A stretch of 64,000 nt of DNA from Thermostichus sp047462415. Lineage in GTDB: Bacteria > Cyanobacteriota > Cyanobacteriia > Thermostichales > Thermostichaceae. Numbering within the stretch: the stretch's first letter is position 1; the number at the start of each line of letters is the position of its first letter. Shown here in pieces: positions 16,502 to 26,595 of the stretch. The DNA is taken from NCBI RefSeq assembly GCF_047462415.1, contig NZ_JANSJE010000008.1, positions 1 through 64,000 on the forward strand, in the 5' to 3' direction. The notes under the pieces are model-generated. The model was not told where the DNA came from, made no database searches, and worked only from the letters and a program-made list of their open reading frames with translations. The position numbers and the translations under genes are program-made.

Positions 16502-16836
16502 AGGCCAACTCCTAGAAAATTTCAGCAAAGCCCCCTCTCTCTTGGGTTTGCCGAACCGACGTCAGGAGAGCGCTCGACAAGGCCTGGCCTGAGGGAGCTT
16601 TCTTCCAAACTAGACAGTTTTCGGGATGCCGACAGGGATCTCTAACGTGTGCAGCCAGAATGTGAAACAAGTTGATGTATCGATACAAATAGGCAAATCA
16701 GTGTTGCAATTTTGATGCCTTGGTCTCGGCTTTTCCTGGGCAGCCAAGGCCACTTTCTCTAGCCGAGAACTTCAGAATTTCTTAAGGTGAAGGTTTTAAG
16801 AATTTCTTCAGAAAGGTAACCCAAGAAGACTGAGAT
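16502..16836 (-). promoter_or_regulatory. intergenic region carrying the rogue psbA promoter and a 12-bp palindrome
   Basis: 335 bases between carB (ending at 16837) and the rogue psbA start, both on the minus strand. It contains a perfect 12-base palindrome TGTATCGATACA at 16676-16687, about 175 bases upstream of the start codon, a plausible operator. Near 16771-16810 the decamer AGAATTTCTT occurs twice. The region is AT-richer than the flanking genes. The length argues that psbA has its own promoter and is not merely read through from carB. Confidence 0.45.
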
Positions 16837-19800
16837 CTATCGTCCAATTTCGGCGTGAAACTCCTGCAGGGACTTCACCTGCAGGGATCCCGACTGCAGG
16901 GCCCGGATGGCAGCCGCGGTGGCTTTGGCCCCGGCCAGGGTAGTAACCAAAGGGATCTTGTAGGCCAGGGCAGTGCGCCGGATCTTCCGCCCATCCTGTT
17001 GGGCCTCGCTGCCGGAAGGGGTATTGACGATAAGCTGAATCTGGTGATTTTTGATGGCGTCGATGACGTGGGGCCGGCCCTCGTGCAGCTTGAGCACCTT
17101 CTCGACAGGGATCCCGTGTTGGGCCAGAACTTTTTGCGTGCCGGCAGTGGCCAGCAGACGAAAGCCCAGCTTGACAAACTCTTGGGCCACCGGGATCACG
17201 GCCTGCTTGTCGCGATCGTTAACGCTGATGAACACCGTGCCCCCTAGGGGCAGGTTTTGGCCAGCAGCCAGTTGCGCCTTGGCAAAGGCACGGCCAAAGT
17301 CGGTGTCAATCCCCATCACCTCACCGGTAGAGCGCATCTCCGGCCCCAGCAGCGTGTCGGTACCAGGAAACTTGTGAAACGGCAGCACCGCCTCCTTGAC
17401 AGCCACGTAGGGTGGGATCACCTCCTGGGTAAAGCCCAGCTCCGCCAGGGTTTTGCCGCTCATCACCTGGGCGGCATAATCGGCCAGGGGATGGCCAATG
17501 GCCTTGCTGACGAACGGCACGGTGCGGGAAGCGCGCGGGTTGGCCTCCAGGACGTAGACCTGCTCCTTCTGGACGGCGTATTGCACGTTAATAAGCCCCA
17601 CCACCTTGAGAGCTTGGGCCAGCTTCACCGTCCAGTCGCGAATCACCTGCAGCACCTCGGGGCTGAGGGTGCGGCTGGGCAAGACGCAGGCGGAATCCCC
17701 CGAGTGGATCCCGGCCTGCTCGATGTGCTCTAGGATCCCGCCAATGGTTACAGCCCCGGTGCGGTCGGCAATGGCATCTACGTCCACCTCCACCGCGTCC
17801 TCCAAAAACTGATCCACCAGCACGGGACGGTCGGGATCCACCGCCACCGCCAGTTGCATGTAGCGCTGCAGGTCTTGATCCGAATAGACAATCTCCATGG
17901 CCCGTCCCCCCAGCACATAGCTGGGCCGCACCACCACCGGGTAGCCGATGCGGCGGGCAATTTCCAGGCTTTCTTCCACGCTGCGGGCAATGCCGTTGGC
18001 CGGTTGGCGAATATCCAGCTCCCGCAAGATGTGCTCGAAGCGCCCGCGATCCTCGGCTATGTCGATGGAGTCGGGGGAAGTGCCCCAGATGGGCGCCTGG
18101 GCTGCTGCCAGCCCCTGGGCCAGTTTCAGGGGGGTTTGGCCGCCAAACTGCACGATCAGGCCCACCGGCTGCTCAGCTTCGACCAGGTTCATCACCTCTT
18201 CGTGAGTGAGCGGCTCAAAGTAGAGGCGATCGGCGGTGTCGTAGTCGGTGGAAACCGTCTCGGGGTTGGAGTTGACCATGATGGTCTCATATCCGAGGCG
18301 GCTGAGGGCAAAGGCAGCATGGCAGCAGCAGTAGTCGAACTCGATCCCTTGGCCGATGCGGTTGGGGCCGCCCCCCAGGATCATCACCTTCGGCTTGGCG
18401 GTGGGGAAGGTCTCGGATTCGCTCTCGTAGGTGGAGTACTGGTAGGGGGTGGTCGCCTCGAACTCGGCAGCGCAGGTGTCCACCGTCTTGTAGGTGGGGA
18501 TCACCCCCAGTTGCTTACGGCGATCCCGCACCTGGGCTTCGCTGGAGCCGGTCAGGTGGGCGATCTGCCGGTCGCTGAAGCCCATTTGCTTAAGGTGCCG
18601 CAGATCCTCAGCACTCAGGGATCCCAGTTCTCGCCCCTTGAGGGCTTGTTCCACTTCCACCAGCTCCTGCAGCTTGTCGATGAACCAGGGATCAATATGG
18701 GTGAGCTGGGCAATTTCCTGGGCCGAAAAACCCATGAGCAGGGCGGTGCGAATGGTCAAGAGGCGAAAGGGGTTGGGGGTGCGCAGGTTGGCCCGCACTT
18801 CCTCCGGCTTGGGGAAGACTTCTGGCCGGTCGCTGCCAAAGCCGGGGCGGTCGATCTCCAAAGAGCGCAGCGCCTTCTGGATGGACTCCTGGAAGGTGCG
18901 GCCAATGGCCATCGCCTCCCCCACCGACTTCATCTGGGTGGTCAAGACCGGCTCTGAACCGGGGAACTTCTCAAAGGCAAAGCGAGGGATCTTGGTGACC
19001 ACGTAGTCGAGGGTGGGCTCGAAGCTGGCCGGAGTTTTGCGGGTGATGTCGTTGGGGAGCTCCGGCAGCGTGTAGCCCACAGCCAGCTTGGCGGCAATCT
19101 TGGCGATGGGGAAGCCGGTGGCCTTGCTGGCCAAAGCAGAAGAGCGGGAAACCCGCGGGTTCATCTCGATCACCCGCACTTCACCGTTGGCGGGGTTGAC
19201 GGCAAACTGCACGTTGGATCCCCCCGTTTCCACCCCGATCTCGCGCATGATGGCGATGGCATAGTCCCGCAGCCGCTGGTACTCCTTGTCGGTAAGGGTC
19301 TGGGCCGGGGCCACGGTGATGGAGTCGCCGGTGTGTACCCCCATGGGGTCGATGTTTTCAATCGAGCAGATGATCACCACGTTGTCCGCCAGATCCCGCA
19401 TCACCTCCAGCTCAAACTCCTTCCAGCCAATCACCGACTCTTCCACCAGGATCTGGGAGACCGGGCTGGCCTCGAGGCCGGCGGCGCAGATCTCTTCAAA
19501 TTCTTCTTGGTTGTAGGCCACGCCGCCGCCCGTGCCCCCTAGGGTATAGGCGGGGCGGATGATGAGGGGATAGCCGATCTCGTGGGCGATTTGCTTGGCT
19601 TCGGCCAGGCTGCGGGCCAACCCTGAGCGGGGCACGGCCAGGCCAAGCCGCTGCATTGCCTGCTTAAACAGCTCCCGATCCTCCGCCTTTTCGATGGCCT
19701 CCCGCTTGGCCCCGATTAGCTCCACGCCGTAGCGATCTAGGATCCCGCGCCGGGCCAGTTCCACGGCCACATTTAAGGCCGTTTGTCCCCCCATGGTGGG

Positions 19801-20061
19801 GAGCAGGGCATCGGGGCGCTCCCGCTCGATGATCTGGGCCACGAAGTCCGCCGTCACCGGCTCGATGTAGACGCGATCCGCCATACTGGGATCCGTCATG
19901 ATGGTGGCCGGGTTGGAGTTGACCAGGATCACCTCGTAGCCCTCCTCTCGCAAGGCTTTGCAGGCTTGGGTGCCCGAGTAGTCGAACTCGCAGGCTTGGC
20001 CAATGACGATCGGCCCCGCTCCAATGAGCAAGATCTTGTGAATGTCGGTACGGCGCGGCAT
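16837..20061 (-). CDS. carB: carbamoyl-phosphate synthase large subunit
   Basis: Makes carbamoyl phosphate from bicarbonate, ATP and ammonia supplied by the small subunit CarA, feeding arginine and pyrimidine synthesis. The 1074 residues match the usual bacterial length. Two homologous ATP-grasp halves are visible: KILLIGAGPIVIGQACEFDY (near 8) with RPAYTLGGTGGG (near 170), and PKVMILGGGPNRIGQGIEFD (near 565) with RPSYVLGGRAMEIVY (near 715). An oligomerisation region lies between them and a C-terminal MGS-like allosteric domain (near 940-1065) ends with the sequence TLAGAKATAAAI. Start is ATG 20061, with only a weak ribosome site. carA is not in the window. Confidence 0.97.
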   Translation of the reverse strand: MPRRTDIHKILLIGAGPIVIGQACEFDYSGTQACKALREEGYEVILVNSNPATIMTDPSMADRVYIEPVTADFVAQIIERERPDALLPTMGGQTALNVAVELARRGILDRYGVELIGAKREAIEKAEDRELFKQAMQRLGLAVPRSGLARSLAEAKQIAHEIGYPLIIRPAYTLGGTGGGVAYNQEEFEEICAAGLEASPVSQILVEESVIGWKEFELEVMRDLADNVVIICSIENIDPMGVHTGDSITVAPAQTLTDKEYQRLRDYAIAIMREIGVETGGSNVQFAVNPANGEVRVIEMNPRVSRSSALASKATGFPIAKIAAKLAVGYTLPELPNDITRKTPASFEPTLDYVVTKIPRFAFEKFPGSEPVLTTQMKSVGEAMAIGRTFQESIQKALRSLEIDRPGFGSDRPEVFPKPEEVRANLRTPNPFRLLTIRTALLMGFSAQEIAQLTHIDPWFIDKLQELVEVEQALKGRELGSLSAEDLRHLKQMGFSDRQIAHLTGSSEAQVRDRRKQLGVIPTYKTVDTCAAEFEATTPYQYSTYESESETFPTAKPKVMILGGGPNRIGQGIEFDYCCCHAAFALSRLGYETIMVNSNPETVSTDYDTADRLYFEPLTHEEVMNLVEAEQPVGLIVQFGGQTPLKLAQGLAAAQAPIWGTSPDSIDIAEDRGRFEHILRELDIRQPANGIARSVEESLEIARRIGYPVVVRPSYVLGGRAMEIVYSDQDLQRYMQLAVAVDPDRPVLVDQFLEDAVEVDVDAIADRTGAVTIGGILEHIEQAGIHSGDSACVLPSRTLSPEVLQVIRDWTVKLAQALKVVGLINVQYAVQKEQVYVLEANPRASRTVPFVSKAIGHPLADYAAQVMSGKTLAELGFTQEVIPPYVAVKEAVLPFHKFPGTDTLLGPEMRSTGEVMGIDTDFGRAFAKAQLAAGQNLPLGGTVFISVNDRDKQAVIPVAQEFVKLGFRLLATAGTQKVLAQHGIPVEKVLKLHEGRPHVIDAIKNHQIQLIVNTPSGSEAQQDGRKIRRTALAYKIPLVTTLAGAKATAAAIRALQSGSLQVKSLQEFHAEIGR

Positions 20062-20200
20062 GGGATCCCAGGGGTGGCAGAGTCAGCCTTCTATTGTAGG
20101 AGGTCACCTGCAGGTCAAGTTGCTCGTCGGGATCCCTCTTTTTTGGGATTGGCCCGGCTGGCTGCGCTCGCCAACAAAACAGGCAAGGCCGCTGTGCAAC

Positions 20201-22807
20201 TCACTTGGCTCTGAACTCTTGGGGTTGTAGGTGCCGCAGCCAAGCGTTGACGTTGACCCGAATCCGTTGCCCAACCTGTAAGAGGCGGTGCAGATTTTCG
20301 GCGGAAATGTCGCGGCACTCTTCTGGGGGCCAAGCCGGGCAGCGGGGGCCGACCTGACGTTCCAGGGTCGCCAGGTAGAGCTCTTGGAGACGATCCAGAT
20401 TAATGGGCAGGCGCAGATCCGCGGCCAATTGCAACCACTCTTCCAGGTTGTGGAGCTGTTCGCCAACAGTCTCCAGCTCAAAAGCGTGGGCAAGCTGCCA
20501 CATCCCCCGCTGCAAGAGCCGCTCCAGAACACGGGCTGCTTCTTCCCGCCGCAACTGACACCCCAACTGCTCCGCCTCACGGGCGATCGCCCGCAACTCC
20601 ATCAGGTGATCCCGCTTGCCCTCTTCTATTTCCATCGCCCGCAAACTGTTCAACAGGCGCTGGTTGAGGGTAATCTGAGCTGCGGCCAACAATTCTTCCG
20701 GGATCGGCAGGCCATCGGCACGAAAAGCCATCAGGATCCCGTAATTGTCGAGGTAGGTTTGGCGATAGAGTTGGGCCAGGCGGTCTAGGGTATCTTGGGT
20801 AAGCCAGCGCATCATCTGCTGCCGGTCTTCGTCGTTCAGGGCGTTGAGGTCAAAGGTTTCCGGCCCAAACAGATCTTGCAGAGCCAGGATCATCTCCACC
20901 CGACTGGGGGATCCGGCCAGCAAGCGGGTTTTCAACTGTTCATAGCTGCGCCGCCCGGCAAACGGCCTAACGCCACATTGAAAGTCCCAGCCGCCGATGT
21001 GGAGCATGGCGTAGATCAGATCGTGCTCTTCGCGGGTGCTGGGAAAGGTAAGCTTCACCCGCCCGATGGCCAGTGTGGATCCCCCTATCGTCAGGCGCTC
21101 CTGATCCACTGGATCCAACCCATACCCTTGGGAGCGGGGGATGCCGTTAAAGAGAGACAGCATGGCGTGCTGGGCCACCAGCCGCTGTGGGCTGACCAGG
21201 GTGGGACGCACCAAGGCGCAGTAGACCCCCTTGCCGTCTTTGTAGAGGTCGAGGTTGCTGGGAGCCTTGCTCAGGCGGTTGAGGAACTCCTCTTCTAGGC
21301 TCACATCCGTCACGGCTGCCGCCAACTGGATAGCCCGTGCCGCATAGCGCAGGATCTGCACCCCTTCAGGACGGGATAGCTCCTCAAAAAACCAGCCACA
21401 ACTGGTAAACATCAACTGGCTGTAGCGCTGCATCTCCAACAGGCGCAGCACCTGCACCTGATCTTCAGCCCTGAGGCGGTGGCTCTGATGCTCCCGCAAA
21501 AACGAATCGCAGCGCTCCCGATCCAAGATCACCTCAATGTAGTGATCCCGCGCCAGCCAGGGATCCCGCAGGTAGGCTCTGGCTTCCGTCTCGTAGATCT
21601 CGGCAAGCTGATCCCGCAGCCAGTTGAGGGCCTCCCGCAACGGTTGCCGCCAGCGTTGGTGCCACCCACCCACCGCTCCACAGCCACAGTCGCGCGACCA
21701 ACGTCCTACCCCGTGGGCGCAGCTCCAGGCGGTGACCGGTTTCAGTTGCACCTCCCAAGTGGGGGGATGTTGGCTGAGAAAATGGCTGTAGTTGCCCACC
21801 TGCCAGCCCCGGCGAGGAAATTCCTCGCAAAAGGCATAGGCCAGCGTGCGCTCCACTCCGCGCTTGTGGTGGCCAAAAGTCTCGCCATCGGTGGCACAGT
21901 TGACCAGATAGGCTTCCCCCTCGGTGTCCGGCCGCAGAGCGGAACGGATCCGCTCCGCCAGCGACTGGGTGCTGTAAACGATATCCCCAAAGCCCAAGTC
22001 ACGGGAAATGGGGCCGTCGAAAAAGAAAATATCCAAGTACCCCTCTCGGTCGGGGGTAAAGCAGCGGTAGGGCCGCCGGGGATCGATCTGGTTCTGGCTG
22101 ACATCCATCCATTCCGTTTGCCCCAAAGGGCGAACGCGCTGCGCCTGGCTGGGGGCCAAAATGACGAAGCGGATCCCACAGTCGACCAAGGCTGTAACCG
22201 TCGCCGCGTCGATGGCGGTTTCCGCCAGCCACATACCTTGAGGATGGCGCCCAAAACGGTGTTGGAAATCGGCAATCCCCCAGCGAATCTGGGTGTACTT
22301 GTCGCGCTCGTTGGCCAGCGGCAGGATGACGTGGTTGTAGACTTGGGCGATGGCATTGCCATGCCCCTCCAGCCGCTCGGCGCTGAGACGGTCGCCGGCC
22401 AAAATGCGCTGGTAAACCTCAACGTCGTGCTCCTCCAGCCAAGAGAGGAGGGTGGGGCCGAAGTTAAAGCTCAGGAATTCATAGTTATTGACAATGCGCA
22501 CCACCCGTCCCTGGTCATCCAGAACGCGGGCAAAGGCATTGGGCCGATAACACTCCGCCAGAATGCGCTCGTTCCAGTCGTGAAAGGGGCTGGCGCTGGG
22601 CTGACGCTGAATGCGGTTAAGCCAGGGATCCTCCCGCGGCGGCTGATAGAAATGGCCGTGTAACACCACGTAGGGAGCAGTTGCCCTTGGCCGCGCCGAG
22701 GCCCGATCGCCAGCCCCCGCCGAGAAGGGAGCTATCTGGGTCGGCGAGTCTCCATAGCCTGACTGTGCCGCTGGCCTGTCGGAATTCTTGGAGCCACTCG
22801 GCATCAT
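20201..22807 (-). CDS. glycoside hydrolase family 57 protein (DUF3536-type)
   Basis: 868 residues; acts on alpha-glucans by family inference. The GH57 barrel begins VVLHGHFYQPPREDPW (near 48). GMWLAETAID near 195 holds the candidate nucleophile Glu, and NCATDGETFGHHKRG near 305 the candidate acid/base Asp. A zinc-free cysteine-rich stretch, WSRDCGCGAVGGWHQ near 378, is typical of this subfamily. The C-terminal 450 residues are mostly helical and correspond to the DUF3536-like half. The ATG pair at 22804-22807 follows AAGGAG, a good ribosome site. Specific activity (amylase, branching or transfer) cannot be settled. It fits the glycogen theme with glgP at 61.7 kb. Confidence 0.9.
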   Translation of the reverse strand: MMPSGSKNSDRPAAQSGYGDSPTQIAPFSAGAGDRASARPRATAPYVVLHGHFYQPPREDPWLNRIQRQPSASPFHDWNERILAECYRPNAFARVLDDQGRVVRIVNNYEFLSFNFGPTLLSWLEEHDVEVYQRILAGDRLSAERLEGHGNAIAQVYNHVILPLANERDKYTQIRWGIADFQHRFGRHPQGMWLAETAIDAATVTALVDCGIRFVILAPSQAQRVRPLGQTEWMDVSQNQIDPRRPYRCFTPDREGYLDIFFFDGPISRDLGFGDIVYSTQSLAERIRSALRPDTEGEAYLVNCATDGETFGHHKRGVERTLAYAFCEEFPRRGWQVGNYSHFLSQHPPTWEVQLKPVTAWSCAHGVGRWSRDCGCGAVGGWHQRWRQPLREALNWLRDQLAEIYETEARAYLRDPWLARDHYIEVILDRERCDSFLREHQSHRLRAEDQVQVLRLLEMQRYSQLMFTSCGWFFEELSRPEGVQILRYAARAIQLAAAVTDVSLEEEFLNRLSKAPSNLDLYKDGKGVYCALVRPTLVSPQRLVAQHAMLSLFNGIPRSQGYGLDPVDQERLTIGGSTLAIGRVKLTFPSTREEHDLIYAMLHIGGWDFQCGVRPFAGRRSYEQLKTRLLAGSPSRVEMILALQDLFGPETFDLNALNDEDRQQMMRWLTQDTLDRLAQLYRQTYLDNYGILMAFRADGLPIPEELLAAAQITLNQRLLNSLRAMEIEEGKRDHLMELRAIAREAEQLGCQLRREEAARVLERLLQRGMWQLAHAFELETVGEQLHNLEEWLQLAADLRLPINLDRLQELYLATLERQVGPRCPAWPPEECRDISAENLHRLLQVGQRIRVNVNAWLRHLQPQEFRAK

Positions 22808-23035
22808 AAGATCACACTCCTTAAGCTCCCCCCAACTTGGGTTACAGGGGGACGAGCTGTTAACTTAAATTCATATTCATACGTTACAGCGATCCCCGAT
22901 CTGCGGCGGTGAATGTAAAAGATTCAGTTAGAAATTTGACAGGCAACAAACATCGGTCAGTAATCTTTGCGTTTTTCTCACAACAGAAGGGATCGCGGCT
23001 GGATCCCTTCCCTGAGCAGACCCAAGCTCGCCAAC

Positions 23036-24115
23036 TTACATTGCCCAGTGCCACCAGCCCAGACCCACCAGCACCGCCGTGATGCCGTAGAGGCATCCCA
23101 CCACCTGCACCTCTGACCAGCCGCCCAGCTCCAGATGGTGGTGCAAGGGCGACATGCGCAGCAGCCGTTTGCCTTGTCCGGTTTTGCGTTTGGTGTACTG
23201 GAAGTAGCCCACCTGCAGGATCACCGACAGGGCTTCTGCCACCAGCACTGCGCCCATCCAGGCCAGGGCCCAGAGCTGATCCCCCAACAGCGCCAGCCCT
23301 GCCAGAGCGCCCCCCAAGCCCAGGGAGCCGGTATCGCCCATAAATAGCCGCGCCCGGTGGTGGTTGTGCACCAGAAAGCCCAGACAGGCGCCGCTGAGAG
23401 CAAAGGCCAGCCCTGCCAACTCCGAATCCGCTGCTGTCAACCCAAGCCCCGCCAGGACAAGGGCCACCACCCCTGCCGCCAAGCCGTCCATGCCGTCGGC
23501 AAGGTTGACAGCGTTGTTGGTTCCCACCAACACAAACAAAGCCAGCGGCCAGAACAGCCAGCCCAGGGAGAGGGTGCCTATTCCCGGCAGGGTTAGAACG
23601 GTAGGGATCCCTTGCCAGGCCAGGTAGCCGCAAAAAACCAGCCCGATCCCCACCTGGAGCAAAAGCTTCGCTTTGGGGGACAACCCCTTGTTGGAGCGCT
23701 GCCGGATAACCAGCCAATCGTCCAGCCAGCCGACCAAGCCATAGGCCAGAGTCAGCAGCGCCACCGCCAGCCACTGGGGATCCCAGCCGCTCCAGCTCCC
23801 GGCCACCAGCAGCCCCACAGGCAAAAAGCTGATCCCACCCATCGTCGGCGTGCCTGCTTTCTTATGGTGGGACGGGGGCCCCTCTTGGCGGATGACCTGC
23901 CCTGCCTTCCAGCGCCGCAAGGCAGGGAGGAGCAGGGATCCCAGCATAGCCGATCCCAGTACGCTCAATCCAAAGGGGACGATCACCTGGGGCCGGATCC
24001 CGATCACCAGGGCCGAGAGGGCCAAGCCCAGAGTCAGGGAGAGCGCCATCCCACCCCAGTCCGCCTCTTCCAGATCGGGAAGCGTATCCGCATCCGTCCT
24101 TTCTGAACCCCTCAC
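23036..24115 (-). CDS. mraY: phospho-N-acetylmuramoyl-pentapeptide transferase
   Basis: Transfers phospho-MurNAc-pentapeptide to undecaprenyl phosphate to form lipid I at the inner face of the cell membrane. About ten transmembrane segments are seen. Signature loops are present: HHKKAGTPTMGG (near 82), the DD motif in LVGWLDDWLVI (near 132), NLADGMDGLA (near 205), FMGDTGSLGLGG (near 257) and PLHHHLELGGWSE (near 322). The start is taken as GTG at 24115 because GGAGG lies eight bases before it; a TTG at 24148 with its own GGAG, or the ATG at residue 23, are alternatives. It is not in a dcw cluster here. Confidence 0.93.
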   Translation of the reverse strand: MRGSERTDADTLPDLEEADWGGMALSLTLGLALSALVIGIRPQVIVPFGLSVLGSAMLGSLLLPALRRWKAGQVIRQEGPPSHHKKAGTPTMGGISFLPVGLLVAGSWSGWDPQWLAVALLTLAYGLVGWLDDWLVIRQRSNKGLSPKAKLLLQVGIGLVFCGYLAWQGIPTVLTLPGIGTLSLGWLFWPLALFVLVGTNNAVNLADGMDGLAAGVVALVLAGLGLTAADSELAGLAFALSGACLGFLVHNHHRARLFMGDTGSLGLGGALAGLALLGDQLWALAWMGAVLVAEALSVILQVGYFQYTKRKTGQGKRLLRMSPLHHHLELGGWSEVQVVGCLYGITAVLVGLGWWHWAM

Positions 24116-24219
24116 ACCTTCAACCTCCAACACGCCACAACCGCTCAAAAAACTCCGGCAGGGGAGCCCAAGAAAACTCTATCCTGCCGGAAGCTCAGAG
24201 GTGAAGGGCCGGTGGGCGC

Positions 24220-26595
24220 CTAGTAGGGCCACTTCCAGTTGCGCACCTCCGGCAGATCCTCCCCATGTTCGCGGATGTACTGCTTGTGCTCGACGAGCTT
24301 ATCCTGAATGATCTGCTTGATGTGGGCCCGTTCGTATTTGAAGCGCTCCACCCGGTCTAACACGTCATCCGCCAAGCTGAAGCGATCCACCTCGTTGAGG
24401 ACGCACATGTCGAAGGGGGTGGTGGTGGTGCCTTCCTCCTTGTAGCCGCGCACGTGCAGGTTGTGGTGGTTGGGACGGCGGTAGGTGAGGCGGTGGATCA
24501 GCCAGGGGTAGCCGTGGAAGGCAAACACGATGGGCTTATCGGGCGTGAAGATACTGACGTAATCCACATCGCTGAGGCCGTGGGGGTGTTCGCTGGGCGG
24601 CTGCAACTTCATCAGGTTCACCACGTTCACCACCCGGATCTTGATGTCCGGCAGGTGCTGCCGCAAAAAGTCCGCCGCCGCTAGGGTTTCCATCGTCGGC
24701 ACATCGCCGCAGCAGGCCATCACCACATCCGGCTCGGAGCCCTGGTCGTTGCTGGCCCACTCCCAGATCCCCAGGCCCTGGGTGCAGTGCTTGATGGCGG
24801 CATCCATGTCCAGATACTGCAGGGCCGGCTGTTTCCCTGCCACGATCACGTTGACGTAGTGGCGGCTGCGCAGGCAGTGGTCGGCCACCGAGAGCAGGGT
24901 GTTGGCATCCGGGGGCAGATAGACGCGGATGATTTCGGCTTTTTTGTTGACCACGTGATCCAAAAAGCCGGGATCCTGGTGGCTGAAGCCGTTGTGATCC
25001 TGCCGCCACACGTGGGAGGTGAGCAGGTAGTTGAGGGAGGGGATGGGCCGCCGCCAAGGGATGTGCCGGGTGGTTTTCAGCCACTTGGCGTGCTGGTTGA
25101 ACATGGAGTCCACCAGGTGGATGAAGGCTTCGTAGCAGGAGAAGAAGCCGTGGCGGCCTGTCAACAGGTAGCCCTCCAGCCAGCCCTGACAGACGTGCTC
25201 GCTCAAGATCTCCATCACCCGTCCATTGGGGGAGAGGTGCTCGTCGTAGTCGTAGATAGGCGCCACCCAGGTGCGGTCGCTGGCCTCAAACACGGCGTTT
25301 AGGCGGTTGGATGCAGTTTCGTCGGGGCCAAAGAGGCGGAAGTTGTGGGGGTTGAGCTTCATCACATCTCGCAAAAACTGTCCCAGCACCTTGGTGGCCT
25401 CGGCCTCCGTGGTGCCAGGGCGCGGGACGTCTACGGCGTAGCGGCGGAAGTCCGGCATTTTCAGCTCCCGCGTCAGCAGGCCGCCGTTGGCGTGGGGCAG
25501 GGCACCCATGCGTTTTTCCCCTTTGGGGGCCAGCTCTTGCAGCTCGGGCCGCAAACGGCCGTTTTCGTCGAAGAGCTCTTCTGGCTTGTAGCTGCGCATC
25601 CACTCTTCCAGGAGCTTGAGGTGCTCCGGGTTCTTGGCCAGATCCGCCAGTGGCACCTGGTGGGAGCGCCAGAAATCCTCTACTTTTTTGCCGTCCACCT
25701 CTTTGGGGCCCGTCCAGCCTTTGGGGGTGCGCAGGATGATCATCGGCCACTGCGGACGGGTAGGATCCCCTTTGCTGCGGGCGTGGTGCTGGATTTCTTG
25801 AATCTCGTGGATCACCGTGTCCAAAGTGGCGGCCATCAACTGGTGCATCTGGGCTGGCTCAGAGCCCTCGACAAAGTAGGGTTTGTAGCCATAGCCCACA
25901 AACAGGCTTTGCAGCTCTTCACGGCTGAGGCGGGCCAAAACAGTGGGATTGGCGATCTTGTAGCCGTTGAGGTGCAGAATCGGCAGCACCGCCCCGTCGT
26001 GGATGGGGTTGAGGAACTTGTTGGAGTGCCAAGAGGCAGCCAGAGGGCCGGTCTCGGCTTCTCCATCCCCGACTACACAGGCCACCAACAGATCGGGGTT
26101 GTCGAAGGCCGCTCCAAAGGCGTGGGCCAGGGCATAGCCCAGCTCTCCCCCCTCATGGATGGAGCCGGGGGTTTCCGGGGCCACGTGGCTGGGCACGCCG
26201 CCGGGGAAGGAGAACTGCTTGAAGAGCTTGCGCATGCCCTCGGCGTCTTGGCTGATGTTGGGGTACACCTCGCTGTAGGTGCCCTCCAGGTACGTGTTGG
26301 CCACCAGAGCGGGGCCGCCGTGGCCGGGGCCGGTGATGTAGAGGATGTTGAGGTTTTCCCGCTTGATGATGCGGTTGAGATGCACGTAAATAAAATTCAG
26401 CCCCGGCGTGGTGCCCCAGTGCCCCAGCAGGCGCGGCTTCACATGCTCCAGCTTGAGGGGTTCCCGCAGCAGCGGGTTGTCCATCAGGTAAATCTGCCCC
26501 ACCGACAGGTAGTTGGCGGCCCGCCAGTAGGCGTCCATTTTGCGCAGTTCGTCGTCGGTCAGCGGTTTTGTCGAGAGCTGTTCTGCCAAAACCAT
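24220..26595 (-). CDS. xfp: xylulose-5-phosphate/fructose-6-phosphate phosphoketolase
   Basis: Thiamine-diphosphate enzyme that cleaves xylulose-5-P or fructose-6-P with phosphate to acetyl phosphate plus an aldose phosphate. The 791 residues match the family. Visible signatures are GHWGTTPGLNFIYVHLNRII (near 60), TGPGHGGPA (near 90), the ThDP-binding VGDGEAETGPLAASWHSNKF (near 180), and WRQDHNGFSHQDPG (near 540). The ATG at 26595 follows a GGGGGG run. No acetate kinase or phosphotransacetylase is adjacent. In cyanobacteria the enzyme is tied to carbon conservation and dark fermentation; its presence near glycogen-degrading genes elsewhere in the window is consistent. Confidence 0.96.
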   Translation of the reverse strand: MVLAEQLSTKPLTDDELRKMDAYWRAANYLSVGQIYLMDNPLLREPLKLEHVKPRLLGHWGTTPGLNFIYVHLNRIIKRENLNILYITGPGHGGPALVANTYLEGTYSEVYPNISQDAEGMRKLFKQFSFPGGVPSHVAPETPGSIHEGGELGYALAHAFGAAFDNPDLLVACVVGDGEAETGPLAASWHSNKFLNPIHDGAVLPILHLNGYKIANPTVLARLSREELQSLFVGYGYKPYFVEGSEPAQMHQLMAATLDTVIHEIQEIQHHARSKGDPTRPQWPMIILRTPKGWTGPKEVDGKKVEDFWRSHQVPLADLAKNPEHLKLLEEWMRSYKPEELFDENGRLRPELQELAPKGEKRMGALPHANGGLLTRELKMPDFRRYAVDVPRPGTTEAEATKVLGQFLRDVMKLNPHNFRLFGPDETASNRLNAVFEASDRTWVAPIYDYDEHLSPNGRVMEILSEHVCQGWLEGYLLTGRHGFFSCYEAFIHLVDSMFNQHAKWLKTTRHIPWRRPIPSLNYLLTSHVWRQDHNGFSHQDPGFLDHVVNKKAEIIRVYLPPDANTLLSVADHCLRSRHYVNVIVAGKQPALQYLDMDAAIKHCTQGLGIWEWASNDQGSEPDVVMACCGDVPTMETLAAADFLRQHLPDIKIRVVNVVNLMKLQPPSEHPHGLSDVDYVSIFTPDKPIVFAFHGYPWLIHRLTYRRPNHHNLHVRGYKEEGTTTTPFDMCVLNEVDRFSLADDVLDRVERFKYERAHIKQIIQDKLVEHKQYIREHGEDLPEVRNWKWPY

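Noticed and set aside
17854..18957. Long plus-strand open frame opposite carB
   Set aside because: Shadow of a fully conserved gene; composition and lack of motifs show it is not coding.
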